Assembly: GCF_033097525.1 (NCBI RefSeq)
Contig: NZ_CP109907.1
Coordinates: forward strand, 3,038,001 to 3,102,000
Direction of reading: 5' to 3'
Source of the DNA: Sphingobacterium sp. UGAL515B_05
Lineage (GTDB): Bacteria; Bacteroidota; Bacteroidia; Sphingobacteriales; Sphingobacteriaceae
Length of the DNA stretch: 64,000 bases
Notes under the pieces: model-generated
The model's database searches: none
What the model was told of the DNA's origin: nothing
Seen by the model: only the letters and a program-made list of their open reading frames with translations
Program-made: the position numbers and the translations under genes
In this document: positions 8,359-18,200 of the stretch, piece by piece
How positions within the stretch are numbered: position 1 is the first letter of the stretch
Layout: every line of letters starts with the position of its first letter

Positions 8359-9579
8359 ATGATTAGGAAAACACTTAATTTGAAAACTCTATCATTATTG
8401 ATGATAGCTTTACTTTTATCTTGCAGTAAGGACAAGATAGCTGACCAACCGAAACATATTCAAGAAATAGCGAAAAAGGCTAAAGGTGAATTTATTACCC
8501 TAGAGTCTGGGGCAACGGTAGAAAAACGTGGTGAGAATTATTTTATAGAAGGTGACATCTTACTGACACCTAGTCAATTTGAGCTGATAAAAATGAATAA
8601 TTCTTTTGAAGCGGTTGCCAAAGAAGAGTTGGATCAACCTTATGAAAACGCGTCACCGGCATCTTCGGGTAGATTATTTAAAACTAATCCCAATACCAAA
8701 AGTGTTGGCGTTCATCCAAATGAAAATAGAATGTGGGCTATGGTAAGATATACTGTAAATTCCAATGTCAGTGCAGGAGCAAGGTTAGCCATTAGTGCCG
8801 CCATTCAACACATTGAATCAACTACAAATATAAGGTTTTACAATGCAACAGGCCAGCCAACTTATGATTCTCAATGGGGGTTTTATTATCCTTACATCGA
8901 ATTCTTTCATGGTACTTCTACTAATCCTAGTGCTTGGAATGCAGAAGGAAATTGGTCAACTGTTGGGAGATGGGATGCCGTTAAGAATCCAGCAACACAG
9001 GGGCGGGGAGATGCTGGGCAATGGTTAAGCCTTCAGCAGGATGAATCAATGGGACCTTTTTTTCCTCCTTTTTCAGTTCCGATGGGTGTTGTGGCGCACG
9101 AAATTATGCATGCTATTGGTTTATACCACGAGCATACTAGACCTGATCGCGACAATACCATTACTGTTCATCCTGATAGATGTAGGCTAACTGGTGATGA
9201 TTATAAAACGAATTTTGATAAGCGGACAGGGAATTATTTTATGTTTGGAAGTAGTGTCGATCTAAATTCTATTATGATGTATGGTATGACTGATTTCGCT
9301 AAAGATGCTAATTTTCCTGTGATTACATTAAATGCAGGGGGGACTTATCCTGTTAATAGAACTGCGCTATCAGATTTGGATAGGTCGTATGCTAACTATT
9401 TCTATTTACCATATATAGCTAGGTCAGACGTATATAGAGAATTGGCTCCAACTGTTTATAAATCTGATAATACTGTAATGACTGCTCAAGAAAGATCGAA
9501 TTTGCAAGCATATTTGAACAATGGCAATCCTAATCCACCCAATTGTTGTAGGTTAACCAATAATCACACAAATTTATAA
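8359..9579 (+). CDS. Astacin-type zinc metalloprotease lipoprotein (M12A)
   Basis: A 406-residue lipoprotein (lipobox ALLLSC, Cys22). The frame opens at 8323, but the ATG at 8359 gives the proper signal peptide. A pro-region of about 100 residues precedes the catalytic domain, which has the astacin signature HEIMHAIGLYHEHTRPDRD (His247, Glu248, His251, His257) and the Met-turn SIMMYG near residue 304. The likely reaction is zinc-dependent cleavage of extracellular proteins. The closest relative in the window is the inactive protein at 4717-5763. Regulatory copy 2 and a structured leader lie upstream; the next gene is a convergent lipoprotein. Confidence 0.88.
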   Translation: MIRKTLNLKTLSLLMIALLLSCSKDKIADQPKHIQEIAKKAKGEFITLESGATVEKRGENYFIEGDILLTPSQFELIKMNNSFEAVAKEELDQPYENASPASSGRLFKTNPNTKSVGVHPNENRMWAMVRYTVNSNVSAGARLAISAAIQHIESTTNIRFYNATGQPTYDSQWGFYYPYIEFFHGTSTNPSAWNAEGNWSTVGRWDAVKNPATQGRGDAGQWLSLQQDESMGPFFPPFSVPMGVVAHEIMHAIGLYHEHTRPDRDNTITVHPDRCRLTGDDYKTNFDKRTGNYFMFGSSVDLNSIMMYGMTDFAKDANFPVITLNAGGTYPVNRTALSDLDRSYANYFYLPYIARSDVYRELAPTVYKSDNTVMTAQERSNLQAYLNNGNPNPPNCCRLTNNHTNL

Positions 9580-9582
9580 TAA

Positions 9583-9613
9583 AAGAAACCCGTATTTTCC
9601 ATACGGGTTTCTT
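9583..9613. terminator. Bidirectional terminator
   Basis: A perfect 13-bp stem (AAGAAACCCGTAT against ATACGGGTTTCTT) with a 5-base loop separates the astacin gene from the convergent lipoprotein gene. Confidence 0.85.
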
Positions 9614-9614
9614 G

Positions 9615-10070
9615 TTATCTTTTGTATTTGATACTTACCACAGGATCACTCTTTCCATTCCGAATAATCATTTCGGAGTTATTCAGAATTTCACAATTCA
9701 AGGAAACATAGGAGTTTCCCTGTCCTTTATCGTTTGGTATTTTTAAAAATAGTGAATCTTTCTTTTTAATAAATCCTTTGTATATTAAAGATGGAGTATT
9801 TATCTCAATATTTGCATTTATGCCATTATATTCATAAGCTCCAAACATAGTATCTGCATCAACTTTATAATCAGTATAAAGGCGAAGAATATTACCATTT
9901 GGAAGTTCCTTCCAATCTTCATTTCTCTTTCTTATAGCAGTTTCTTTCCATGTATATTGGTTACTATACATTGGAGGGTCTATAATTGGAGGCTCGGTAT
10001 CATTTTCTTTACAGGATTCGTTAAAAATAAAAAGTACTGATAAAAGAAGGAATTTAAAAGAATTTCTCAT
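9615..10070 (-). CDS. Small lipoprotein convergent with the astacin gene
   Basis: A 151-residue lipoprotein with lipobox FNESC (Cys20). The mature part is beta-rich in appearance (repeated short strands with Tyr, Ile and Lys), which fits a small barrel or lipocalin-like fold, but I cannot assign a family. It lies tail to tail with the astacin gene and has the same upstream element as the lipoprotein at 7438-8019, which lies tail to tail with the C11 gene. The repeated arrangement suggests a protease-linked function such as inhibition. Unproven. Confidence 0.65.
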   Translation of the reverse strand: MRNSFKFLLLSVLFIFNESCKENDTEPPIIDPPMYSNQYTWKETAIRKRNEDWKELPNGNILRLYTDYKVDADTMFGAYEYNGINANIEINTPSLIYKGFIKKKDSLFLKIPNDKGQGNSYVSLNCEILNNSEMIIRNGKSDPVVSIKYKR

Positions 10071-10102
10071 GTTTATGCTCGTTTGATTAGTGATTAATTA
10101 AA

Positions 10103-10127
10103 CGGTTTATGTCTAAACAATGCTACA
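10103..10127 (-). promoter_or_regulatory. Upstream element shared by two protease-adjacent lipoprotein genes, copy 2
   Basis: Matches 8048-8072 at 20 of 25 positions on the same strand, with TGTAGCATTGTTTAG at one end and AAACCG at the other. It lies 33 bases before the start codon at 10070. Confidence 0.45.
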
Positions 10128-10236
10128 CCAAAACACATTTATTAATACTTATTTTGCTCAGAAACAGGTTTTTGTATTTCTTGTGAACCATACAAATTCT
10201 TTGAACTGTCAGCTTCCTATGTGCTTTTAAGGAACT

Positions 10237-10455
10237 TATTTGGCTAAGGAAGGAATTTATGACCTCATATCCAATTTTGAAGAAGACTATTAAGGCGATT
10301 ACGATGATGAAGAGGATTTTGCAAGGGAGCTCGTTGAATAGCTGCACGATCTACCCTCAATTGCCAAACAATATTTTGACTACGAAGCATTCGCAAGGAA
10401 TCTGTTCATGACCGATTACTGGTTTGAAGATGGCTTTGTCTTCCAAGAATCTTAA
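10237..10455 (+). pseudogene. Remnant of an ArdA-like antirestriction gene
   Basis: One frame, ending at the TAA at 10453, reads GDYDDEEDFARELVE, stop, then SIAKQYFDYEAFARNLFMTD and YWFEDGFVFQES. The end resembles the C-terminus of ArdA antirestriction proteins (acidic stretch, DYE-aFaRdLF, then a D(G)-VF end), which are carried by plasmids and conjugative elements and mimic DNA to block restriction enzymes. At least two in-frame stops and the loss of the N-terminal half make it non-functional. It is evidence of past mobile-element DNA here. Confidence 0.5.
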
Positions 10456-10468
10456 TTATTTTTCAACC

Positions 10469-10493
10469 AGGCGATCCGACCTTGGGGTCGCCT
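10469..10493 (+). terminator. Intergenic hairpin in mobile-element remnant
   Basis: AGGCGA (10469-10474) pairs with TCGCCT (10488-10493), with further partial pairing inside. There is no strong T-tract. It follows the ArdA-like remnant directly. Confidence 0.35.
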
Positions 10494-10508
10494 ATAAAAT
10501 TCAAACAG

Positions 10509-10688
10509 ATGAAAACAACAATTAATAAGAATAATATAGGAGTACTCACATTTAGAGAATTTGATGAAAATCTACTATAGAATTCCCACTTTGATACCGA
10601 AGAATTGTTCAAAATAATTCTTCATGATTTGGACGTTGTGCGGTTGGAGATCTTCGAGGAAAATCACGGATCTATGATATCAGATTAG
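10509..10688 (+). pseudogene. Small ORF with an internal stop, element remnant
   Basis: From the ATG at 10509 the frame reads 23 codons to a TAG, then continues in the same frame with acidic residues (FDTEELFKIILHDLDVVRLE) to the TAG at 10686. It looks like a short acidic protein gene from the same mobile element as the ArdA-like remnant, now interrupted. Family not recognised. Confidence 0.3.
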
Positions 10689-10822
10689 AGAGGTCGGAAA
10701 AATATATCCCTTAGACAAAACTGAGGAAAACTATCATTTTTAAGCTTAATTAGATCTTTCAAATCCGTTGATATTCAGAATATAGTTATCACAGTATTTA
10801 ATTCATAGAGTAAATAACCTAG

Positions 10823-10852
10823 TTTGTTTGGGTCAAAATAGAGTTGATCGAG
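10823..10852 (+). promoter_or_regulatory. LytTR-style regulatory element, copy 3 (C10 protease gene)
   Basis: Half-sites TTTGTTTGG (10823-10831) and TTGATCGAG (10844-10852) flank the spacer GTCAAAATAGAG. TATTTTTC follows within three bases and could be the -7 box. The site ends 88 bases before the start codon at 10941. Confidence 0.65.
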
Positions 10853-10940
10853 AATATTTTTCCATTTATAGAATATTGGCTAATATGCCGAAGAATATTA
10901 AAACCATGGAAAGATATTACTTTAACAAATACTTATTTAA

Positions 10941-12095
10941 ATGAAAAAAAATAAACTTCTATTTCCAATATTAGGACTGATATTAATGATTATAGGAATT
11001 CAATCCTGTCAGCGAGATGAAACATTGATTCCCAAACAGAAAAATGATAATTTTGATGAAGCATTAAACATTGGAAAAGCCATGTTGAGATCCAATTTAA
11101 AAGAAGGAGGATCAAATAATATTGCACGAACAAAAAAAACTTCCAAATACCAAAATTTGGAATTGAAAGATTATTCAACTAAAACTACCCGTAAAGGAAA
11201 GGAACTTTATTATATAATCAATTATAAACCAGAGGGATTTGCAATAGTTACTGCGTCCGATAGATTCAAACAGCGTGTATTAGCTTTTTCAGATTATGGT
11301 ACTTTCGATTTAAAAAATCTCAATCCAGCATTGAACGAATGGGTTAACGGTATGGACAGCTTAATTAGTGTCAAACTTGAAAATTCAAATAAGTCTGTCG
11401 ATCTTTTAGCTAATTCATCGGCGCAAACTTTAACAACAACGATAGTTGGTCCTCTTATCAATACACAATATGACCAAGGAGTTGGATTCAACGAATACGT
11501 TGAACTTTATGGTTTTGGAGATCTTACTACCAATTGTACAACTGTGGCTAATGGCAGGCCTCCAGCGGGGTGTGTACCAGTTGCAATGGCACAGCTTATG
11601 AATTATTGGAGACCGGGTAATATGTATTCATGGAGCTTAATAGATCAAGAAAATGCAGCGGGTAATAATGGAGGAAAGTGGACAGCACAAATGATTTCAA
11701 ATCTTGGTAGTTTGGTTGGAACAGATTATAAATGTGGAGGTTCAGGGACATCTCCAAGTGAAGCATATCAATATTTTAAAACAGTAAGGAAGGCAGGTGC
11801 GACAACTACTATTTTTAATAGCTCGATTCAATATGTTTCATACAGTTTAAATACAGTTATTGCTAATCTTAACTCAAATAGGCCAGTATATGTTGATGGT
11901 TTTTATTCAAATAATCCAACCGGTCATGCTTGGATTATTGATGGTTACAGAATTGATGCAAATGGGACCTATCTATCTCATAATTGGGGATGGAGAGGGG
12001 TCGGTAATGGCTTCTATCTTGTCGGAGCATCATCTCCTCATCCTACTCAATTTAATACAAATAACAAAATTATCGCAAATCTTTTCTTAAATTAG
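10941..12095 (+). CDS. Streptopain-type cysteine protease lipoprotein (peptidase C10)
   Basis: A 384-residue lipoprotein (lipobox GIQSC, Cys23). Residues about 35-160 are a Spi/streptopain-type prodomain (PEGFAIVTASDRFKQRVLAF). The catalytic domain follows, with the nucleophile in PPAGCVPVAMAQ (Cys211), the histidine in TGHAWIIDGY (His329) and the HNWGWRG segment that supplies Asn348 and Trp. All key residues are present, so it should be active after prodomain removal. Related secreted enzymes are streptopain (SpeB) and the Bacteroides Bfp proteases, which come with dedicated inhibitors. A lipoprotein gene starts four bases after the stop. Regulatory copy 3 lies upstream. Confidence 0.9.
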   Translation: MKKNKLLFPILGLILMIIGIQSCQRDETLIPKQKNDNFDEALNIGKAMLRSNLKEGGSNNIARTKKTSKYQNLELKDYSTKTTRKGKELYYIINYKPEGFAIVTASDRFKQRVLAFSDYGTFDLKNLNPALNEWVNGMDSLISVKLENSNKSVDLLANSSAQTLTTTIVGPLINTQYDQGVGFNEYVELYGFGDLTTNCTTVANGRPPAGCVPVAMAQLMNYWRPGNMYSWSLIDQENAAGNNGGKWTAQMISNLGSLVGTDYKCGGSGTSPSEAYQYFKTVRKAGATTTIFNSSIQYVSYSLNTVIANLNSNRPVYVDGFYSNNPTGHAWIIDGYRIDANGTYLSHNWGWRGVGNGFYLVGASSPHPTQFNTNNKIIANLFLN

Positions 12096-12099
12096 TTTG

Positions 12100-12603
12100 A
12101 TGAGAATCGTATCCTTTTATTTTATTTTTTTAATGACATTGTTATCGTGTAATAAAGAAGACATAGTTGGAGGAACTATGTCTGTAACCGGAGGTTACAA
12201 TATAATGATTGTGGATAATGGAGAAAATATATCTTCTTATATTGAGAAGGATGTTCAGTTATTTTTTAGAGATGACAAAGGAACCGAAATATTATATTAC
12301 AATCCTAATTTACAGAGTCCTTATGGAATAAATTATTATGATACAAAAGATCCTTACCTTAACATAATTGCATTTGACTTGTCTAAAACAGATTCCCTTA
12401 TTCAGAATAGTACAAAGCAAGAGCAGATCCATAAATCAGATATGGTATTAAAGTATTTTGACAAAACTTTGAAAATCCAAAGTCAAATTGCTTATACCAA
12501 TACATATATCGTTATTAACGAGATAATTATTAACGGGAAAAAGCTCTACGATCGATACACAAATAAACAAGAGACCATTTTAATTGATTACAAATCTCTA
12601 TAA
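12100..12603 (+). CDS. Lipoprotein coupled to the C10 protease; candidate inhibitor
   Basis: A 167-residue lipoprotein (lipobox MTLLSC, Cys17) whose ATG lies four bases after the protease stop; a TTG three bases earlier is less likely. The mature part is beta-rich and polar (alternating hydrophobic and Tyr/Asn/Asp), compatible with a small barrel. In Streptococcus and Bacteroides fragilis, C10 protease genes are followed by genes for their own inhibitors, so position suggests an inhibitor. No sequence motif confirms this. Confidence 0.65.
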   Translation: MRIVSFYFIFLMTLLSCNKEDIVGGTMSVTGGYNIMIVDNGENISSYIEKDVQLFFRDDKGTEILYYNPNLQSPYGINYYDTKDPYLNIIAFDLSKTDSLIQNSTKQEQIHKSDMVLKYFDKTLKIQSQIAYTNTYIVINEIIINGKKLYDRYTNKQETILIDYKSL

Positions 12604-12661
12604 TGCGTTATTTGACTACGATTCTAGAAAACTAATGATGAATTTACCGCAATAAATAACG

Positions 12662-12701
12662 ATGGGTAATTCTCTAAACACCAGAACGGAGAATTACCCA
12701 T
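12662..12701. terminator. Hairpin downstream of the C10 operon
   Basis: ATGGGTAATTCTC (12662-12674) pairs with GAGAATTACCCAT (12689-12701), 13 bp. No T-tract follows on the plus strand, so termination is likely but not certain. The DNA from 12604 to 13346 otherwise holds a doubtful minus-strand small ORF and regulatory copy 4; I see nothing else in it. Confidence 0.5.
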
Positions 12702-12803
12702 TGATAGATTAGGCTTTAGAGCATGGCTTAGTTCCATTCGACGATTTAATTCAGCATATAGGGGGATAGCTAATCTTATTATAAAATAATATATTCCCTC
12801 AGT

Positions 12804-12983
12804 TTAAAATAACAATGGCAATAAAATATTGGCAATTATGAAGGTTATAGTCATGGGAAATCTGCAATGATTCGGTTTATGTCGAATTATTTTAGGGACT
12901 GATTTTCCACAATTCTCTTCAGTAGGCTCTATGATTACTATCTGCTCCATGCCTTTAATGCTATAAAAAGGGTGCAACATCAT
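12804..12983 (-). CDS. Possible 59-residue protein downstream of regulatory copy 4
   Basis: An intact small frame starting ATG ATG at 12983. It has two cysteines and a hydrophobic C-terminal helix (FIIANILLPLLF) preceded by a basic segment, like a small membrane protein. It is the only candidate gene downstream (leftward) of the element at 13085-13114, 102 bases away. No good ribosome binding site or homologue is recognised, and it may be chance or a gene remnant. An even shorter frame (15 codons, ATG at 13035) lies closer to the element. Confidence 0.25.
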   Translation of the reverse strand: MMLHPFYSIKGMEQIVIIEPTEENCGKSVPKIIRHKPNHCRFPMTITFIIANILLPLLF

Positions 12984-13084
12984 TAAGTTAGAGTTCTATC
13001 CAAAAATTGAGCGATGCGGATAAAAATTCTAACATCAATTTATAGCTGGGCAAATACGTTGATAAAACCTTAATATTAAATATT

Positions 13085-13114
13085 CTCGTCCAACGCTATT
13101 TTGACCTTGATAAA
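13085..13114 (-). promoter_or_regulatory. LytTR-style regulatory element, copy 4
   Basis: On the minus strand: TTTATCAAG, spacer GTCAAAATAGCG, then TTGGACGAG, followed directly by AATATTTAATATT. It points left, away from the histidine kinase gene, towards a region with only a small doubtful ORF. Confidence 0.6.
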
Positions 13115-13346
13115 TTAAGGAATTTGCCTGATATTTTGGAATGTAACGATTTGGTATCTTTAGGCTTACCAGAAAAAAGGAATATTTTTTTAATTCCTTT
13201 AGTTAGAGGTTGTTAAGTTTTGCGCAAAATATTCTTGTATCATGTTATGTATCGATTATCTTTCTTTAAGATCTTTCTTTATTATATTTAGTAAATTTTT
13301 GACTACATATTGAATAAAAAGATATTAGTAAGTAAACCAATATTAC

Positions 13347-14507
13347 ATGAGAAGTGAAATTATTTGGGGGAAATGGTATACTCCTTTCGTAAGGGTGATC
13401 GTGCATATAATTTTTTGGATATTGGTCTTTTTTACGTATTATTTTACTTATAGAAGGCTAGGAGGGAGCTATATCTGGATTTTAGTAGCAAAAGAACTTT
13501 TTGTCACTACATCCTTGTTCTATTCCGGTATTTGGCTTATTTCAAAATGGATAGAAAAAAGAAAAGTACTTCCCCTCATAATATTTATTATCCTATCATA
13601 TATCTGGTGGTTAAATATTACTTATTTTGCATGTGACTTTCTTACTGATTTTGAATTAAAGGAAGGTAGTGGCATTTATAAGTATGTGAAATTCTTTACC
13701 AGTGATGGATATTTCGGTATTTATCAACTTAAAAAATTTCCTGGTGCATTTCCTGATTTTTTAACCCTTGTATCACTACCATTAACACCAAAATTGGTTA
13801 AGCATCTTATTGTTCAAGGCAACAAGATGCTCTTATTAGAAAAGAACCAGGCAGAACTCGAACTTGAAAAAGCAAATTTAGAATTAAAGACTACTAATCT
13901 TGAATTAGATAAAGCAAATCTGGAACGAGATAACCTTAAGATGGAATTAGAAATTCTTAAATCTCAGATCTCTCCCCATTTTTTATTTAATACGTTAAAT
14001 AGCATATATAGGCTGGCTGAAAAAGGAGAACCCAGTACTCCTAATACCATAATGAAACTGTCTAATATGTTACGGTATTTGCTTTATCAGACCAATGATG
14101 ATAAAATATTCATCGCAAAAGAAATTCAGTTTTTAAATGATTATCTGGACCTTATCCAGATCAGATTCGGTAATAACATAAATCTGAATTTTAATATAGC
14201 GAAGATAAAGGAACCTTATCGAATAGTCCCATTAATGCTGTTGCCTTTTATCGAAAATGCGATCAAACATGGACCAGAAAGAAGCAGAGCAGATGCATGG
14301 GTTGATGTTTCATTAACAATTGATTCAGGTGTATTGAAATTCGTAGTTGCTAATGGAGTAAATAAAAGCAGTACTGAACCACCAAAAGGTGGCATTGGAT
14401 TGAAAAATGTTAATAGGAGACTGGAACTTCGATATAAGGATAGATATAAATTAGACATATCTGATAATCTGAATAGTTACACTGTCGTACTTGAAATTGA
14501 ATTGTAA
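13347..14507 (+). CDS. LytS-type membrane sensor histidine kinase
   Basis: A 386-residue protein with several membrane segments in residues 12-150, a coiled coil at about 158-205, and the LytS/YehU kinase domain. The phosphorylated His is in SQISPHFLFNTLNSI (His211), the N-box is PFIENAIKHG near residue 300, and a GGIGLKNV G-box follows. Kinases of this class have no separate periplasmic domain and often sense small molecules or peptides through the membrane part. The gene is 13 bases before the LytTR regulator at 14521 and is surely its partner. The upstream 200 bases have no copy of the shared element in the correct orientation. Confidence 0.88.
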   Translation: MRSEIIWGKWYTPFVRVIVHIIFWILVFFTYYFTYRRLGGSYIWILVAKELFVTTSLFYSGIWLISKWIEKRKVLPLIIFIILSYIWWLNITYFACDFLTDFELKEGSGIYKYVKFFTSDGYFGIYQLKKFPGAFPDFLTLVSLPLTPKLVKHLIVQGNKMLLLEKNQAELELEKANLELKTTNLELDKANLERDNLKMELEILKSQISPHFLFNTLNSIYRLAEKGEPSTPNTIMKLSNMLRYLLYQTNDDKIFIAKEIQFLNDYLDLIQIRFGNNINLNFNIAKIKEPYRIVPLMLLPFIENAIKHGPERSRADAWVDVSLTIDSGVLKFVVANGVNKSSTEPPKGGIGLKNVNRRLELRYKDRYKLDISDNLNSYTVVLEIEL

Positions 14508-14520
14508 TAAATCTTGAAAA

Positions 14521-15225
14521 ATGATTAAATGTATTGTAATTGATGATGAACAACTGGCACAGGAAATACTCGTGTCTCATTTAGAGAAAATTCCCGATAT
14601 AGAAATTGTGGGAGTATTTAATAATGCATTTGATGCAATGAAAGTGTTAAGATCAAACGAAATAAATCTGGTATTCTGTGATATTCAAATGCCTGATTTG
14701 GACGGTGTTAATTTTCTTAAAAGCCTTAAAAATCCTCCTTTATTTGTATTTGTTACTGGTGATCCATCACATGCTATCGAAGGATATCAATTAAATGTAT
14801 TAGATTATATACTTAAGCCATTTGGCGTAGATCGTCTTTTGCAGACTATAGAAAAAGCCCAAGCTTACTTACACTTGGAGAAGGGAACCAAACCGGAACT
14901 GAACTTTCTTATAATTAAAGATAGGTCAAATATTATCATTACACCTTACGATGAAGTATATTCAATCAAGGCAGATAAGGATTACGTATGGGTTGAAACA
15001 TTGGAAAAAACGTACCATGTGTGGAAAAAACTAATGGAAATGGAAGAATCCTTGGTCAATGCAAAGCAGTTTATCCGAGTACACAAATCTTACATCATTA
15101 ATCTAGATTATGCCAAGCAAGTTGAAGGTAATATAATAAAAATGAAAGGTAGTTTAGACGATGTACCAATTGGTGGTCAATATAAAGCAGAATTGTTTAA
15201 ACGATTGGGATTAACTGGAGGATAA
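14521..15225 (+). CDS. LytTR-family response regulator
   Basis: A 234-residue two-domain regulator. The receiver (1-120) has the acidic pocket Asp8-Asp9, the phosphorylated Asp54 in FCDIQMPDLDG and Lys99 in YILKPFG. The LytTR DNA-binding domain spans about 135-232 (VYSIKADKDYVWVETLEKTY, then FIRVHKSYIINL). LytTR proteins bind two 9-bp repeats about 21 bp apart, the format of the seven elements found in this region. It is therefore the prime candidate to control them. The gene ends 7 bases from the convergent lanB-like gene. Confidence 0.9.
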   Translation: MIKCIVIDDEQLAQEILVSHLEKIPDIEIVGVFNNAFDAMKVLRSNEINLVFCDIQMPDLDGVNFLKSLKNPPLFVFVTGDPSHAIEGYQLNVLDYILKPFGVDRLLQTIEKAQAYLHLEKGTKPELNFLIIKDRSNIIITPYDEVYSIKADKDYVWVETLEKTYHVWKKLMEMEESLVNAKQFIRVHKSYIINLDYAKQVEGNIIKMKGSLDDVPIGGQYKAELFKRLGLTGG

Positions 15226-15232
15226 TTGTTTT

Positions 15233-18200
15233 TTAACATCCAGTTCTCTTGAACTCACTATTTAAGATCTTAGCAAGGAAATGGTAAATTACCATTTCCT
15301 GTTCTCTTTGTTTGGTGAAGAAAATTCTATTCAAAAGCATATGTGTCAGAGAGCCAATTATTCTAACGGTCATCATTTGAAAATCTTTATTCTTATAGCA
15401 TTGATCTGCGACTAAAGTCATTTGAGCCTTATATTCGTTGAGTATCGAGCCGTAATTAATGTTCTCTATTTTCATAAATGAAGAAATCTCATCCTTCTTT
15501 TCCCGGAAATTTTTATCCAGTTTGTACTTTAATTTTGGTACAGTGTCAAATTCTTCAAGAAAACTGTCTCTCCATAAATTAAGCAATGATATTTGTTCAG
15601 CAATTGTATAATTGAATGCTGAAAGGAGATTCTTTGTCATTCCTAATGCCAGCTTCCATCTAAGGACCTCACCTTCACGTTTAACATAGGGTAATAATTT
15701 GGTAATCGTTTCACTCTCTAAGTGGAATATAGATTCGCAATTTTCAATGTTGGAGAAACCATAGCGTTCAAGTTCCCGTTCATAAGTATCAAGCATGAAC
15801 TTTGAAATACGGCGACTTGTAATTAGTGGCTCCAAGATATTGTTAATACTTTTCGAGACAATTAGAAATGTACTTTCCAATTCTCCATTTAATTGAAATC
15901 GTACGCGCAGATGCGGTTCTGGATCGGCATATCTGATATAAAACCATTTTTGAATTTTATCATGTTGCTTTAGCCCTTGAACTATCCGTTGCAATTCTTC
16001 TTGAATTATCCTATCGCTTTCTCTTTCACCACAATAAATTTTGAGATATAGCCATTCGCTTCCCGGAACAAATGTTCGCTTAATATTACTTTCGGACTGA
16101 ATAGGCAGGGAAGAGGAACCTCTAGTGGAATTTCCAATAATTGGAATAATCACTTCATTGGACAATACTTCGCCGTCAGAATTAATAACTGGGCTACTAA
16201 ATTCATCATAAATATTTTCAATTAGCCTTAGACCCTTATGATTCAATTCTTTTAAAAAGATCTGTTTCCCAATTTCGTTACCTAGATCAATTAAAACTTC
16301 ATTGTCTCCATTGGCGATTAAAACTTTTGTAGGAAGCTGGTATTTTTTTATAAAATATTCGATTTTCTCATTAGCATCCCTAAGATTCAAAGTCCTAAAT
16401 TCTATATGTGGGATATGCCATTCGGCACGGGAAAGAATAAGATGCTTATAGCATATTCTGGGAAAGAAATTTTTTTTTGTGTTTGGGTGCCAGTCCCAAG
16501 AAATTTTAATGGAATTTTCTTGTTGTTGAACATCACATAAAAATCTATAAATAGTCATTCCATAATGGAAGTTATGAGCGCTGCTGAGTCTAGGAAGTAC
16601 ACGTTTATTTAGATTTTTTGATCTTAAAATTACCTTTCCGTTTACTACTTTTAAATATATATCACTTAATGGTATTGTATGATCCTTATCAACGGCAGCT
16701 TGACCAATAATCGGAATTTCATATTCGTATAAACTTGGCCTTGCAAGAATGTTTCCGGCATTGGATTTAGGATAAAATACGATCTCTGCCAGAATAGTTT
16801 CATTTAATTGGTTTTGTTCTTCTCGTGCAAGCTTTAAAAGTTTGGTCTTTAGTGTCTCATCAAGATATGAAAAACGGGTGAGCAACGGTAAAGACGATGA
16901 GCCTCCACAACCTTTTAAATGAAATCTGAAATCCTTAATATCAGATTTTGTTTCTAATAGGTTTCCGAATATATATAAGCCAAGGGGTAACTTGTTTTTT
17001 TCTGAATTATTCTTCGTCCCAAATATCTCAAAGTCTTTTTCTTTCAGTTCTATTGAACGTTTACTATAATCTGGCTTTTCAGAATACTTTTCTACAATTG
17101 ATTCAACAAATTCAGAATAATCGGGGATATTGTTTGTTTGACTACCATTTAGTCCATTTAGCAGTGGGAGTTCTCTTTCTAAGATTGAGGCTTGAGTACC
17201 ATATCCAATACCTTGTTCAAAATCTAAAGCCTCCATCAAGGAGATTTCCTGATCTCCATATCGTGAGTAAAATTTCTTTGTGAAAAGTTGTAGATCGTCA
17301 GCTTTTTTATTATGATTTAAATGTATTAATTCAAATATCTCGCGTATTATAATTGAAATTTCTATATCATTTAGATTGCCTTCGGTCATTTTTCTCATAG
17401 AATCCACTTGGAACAAATTTTTGGGATCTTTGTGAAATAAACTCGAAAAAGCTTCCTTGATAATACATTTCGATGAGCTGATTCCCTCTGACTCACTGTT
17501 AGCTAAAATTTCCGAAAGTTCAATAATACTATTATAAAAATTTGTTCCCTTAGATATATTAAGGGCTCTATTGAAAAAATTATTTAAGCTATCAACTGTA
17601 GTAATAGGATCGGTTTCTGGTATGAGAATTTTATGCTCGATTAGCTCAAATATGAATTTTCTAGCCTGAATTTCTTTTACCCCAAACTGTCCGATAAAAT
17701 TTATTATTTGTTTGATTGTTTGCCCTTTGCTGGCATTGGCAATAACTGTTTTAATTAAAATGTTTGAGTTAATCCTGGACCAGTTAAATTTTCTGTCAGA
17801 AAAATGATCTGTATATTCGATGTATGAGAAGTTGTCGCCATTATCGACGAGCGTTGAATTTGGATAAAAGATTATATTCTCAATCGTAATTTCATCGTTT
17901 AATAACTGTTTATTTATTATTTCCTGGCTCGCATAATCCAAGCGGTATTTAGAAAGAAACTTGTTGTTTAAAACAAGTTTGGTATTTACATTTGAAATAT
18001 TCCCAATAGAAATAGATGAAAACTTTCCAAATGGAGTAGGGCGGTTGGACATTCTACTGATGTATTTATATATTGAAGGCAATATATTTCTAGTTTCCTG
18101 TGTAAAAGGTTTATTTAATAATGTTTCTAATTGATTGAAAAGGTCTTGACTGGCTATAGCAATTGCATCAAGCAACTGTGGATCTTTGAAAAATTCAACG

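Noticed and set aside
13150..13210. AT-rich AAAGGAAT/ATTCCTTT hairpin before the histidine kinase
   Set aside because: Short stem in very AT-rich DNA with no gene ending there; not convincing as a terminator.
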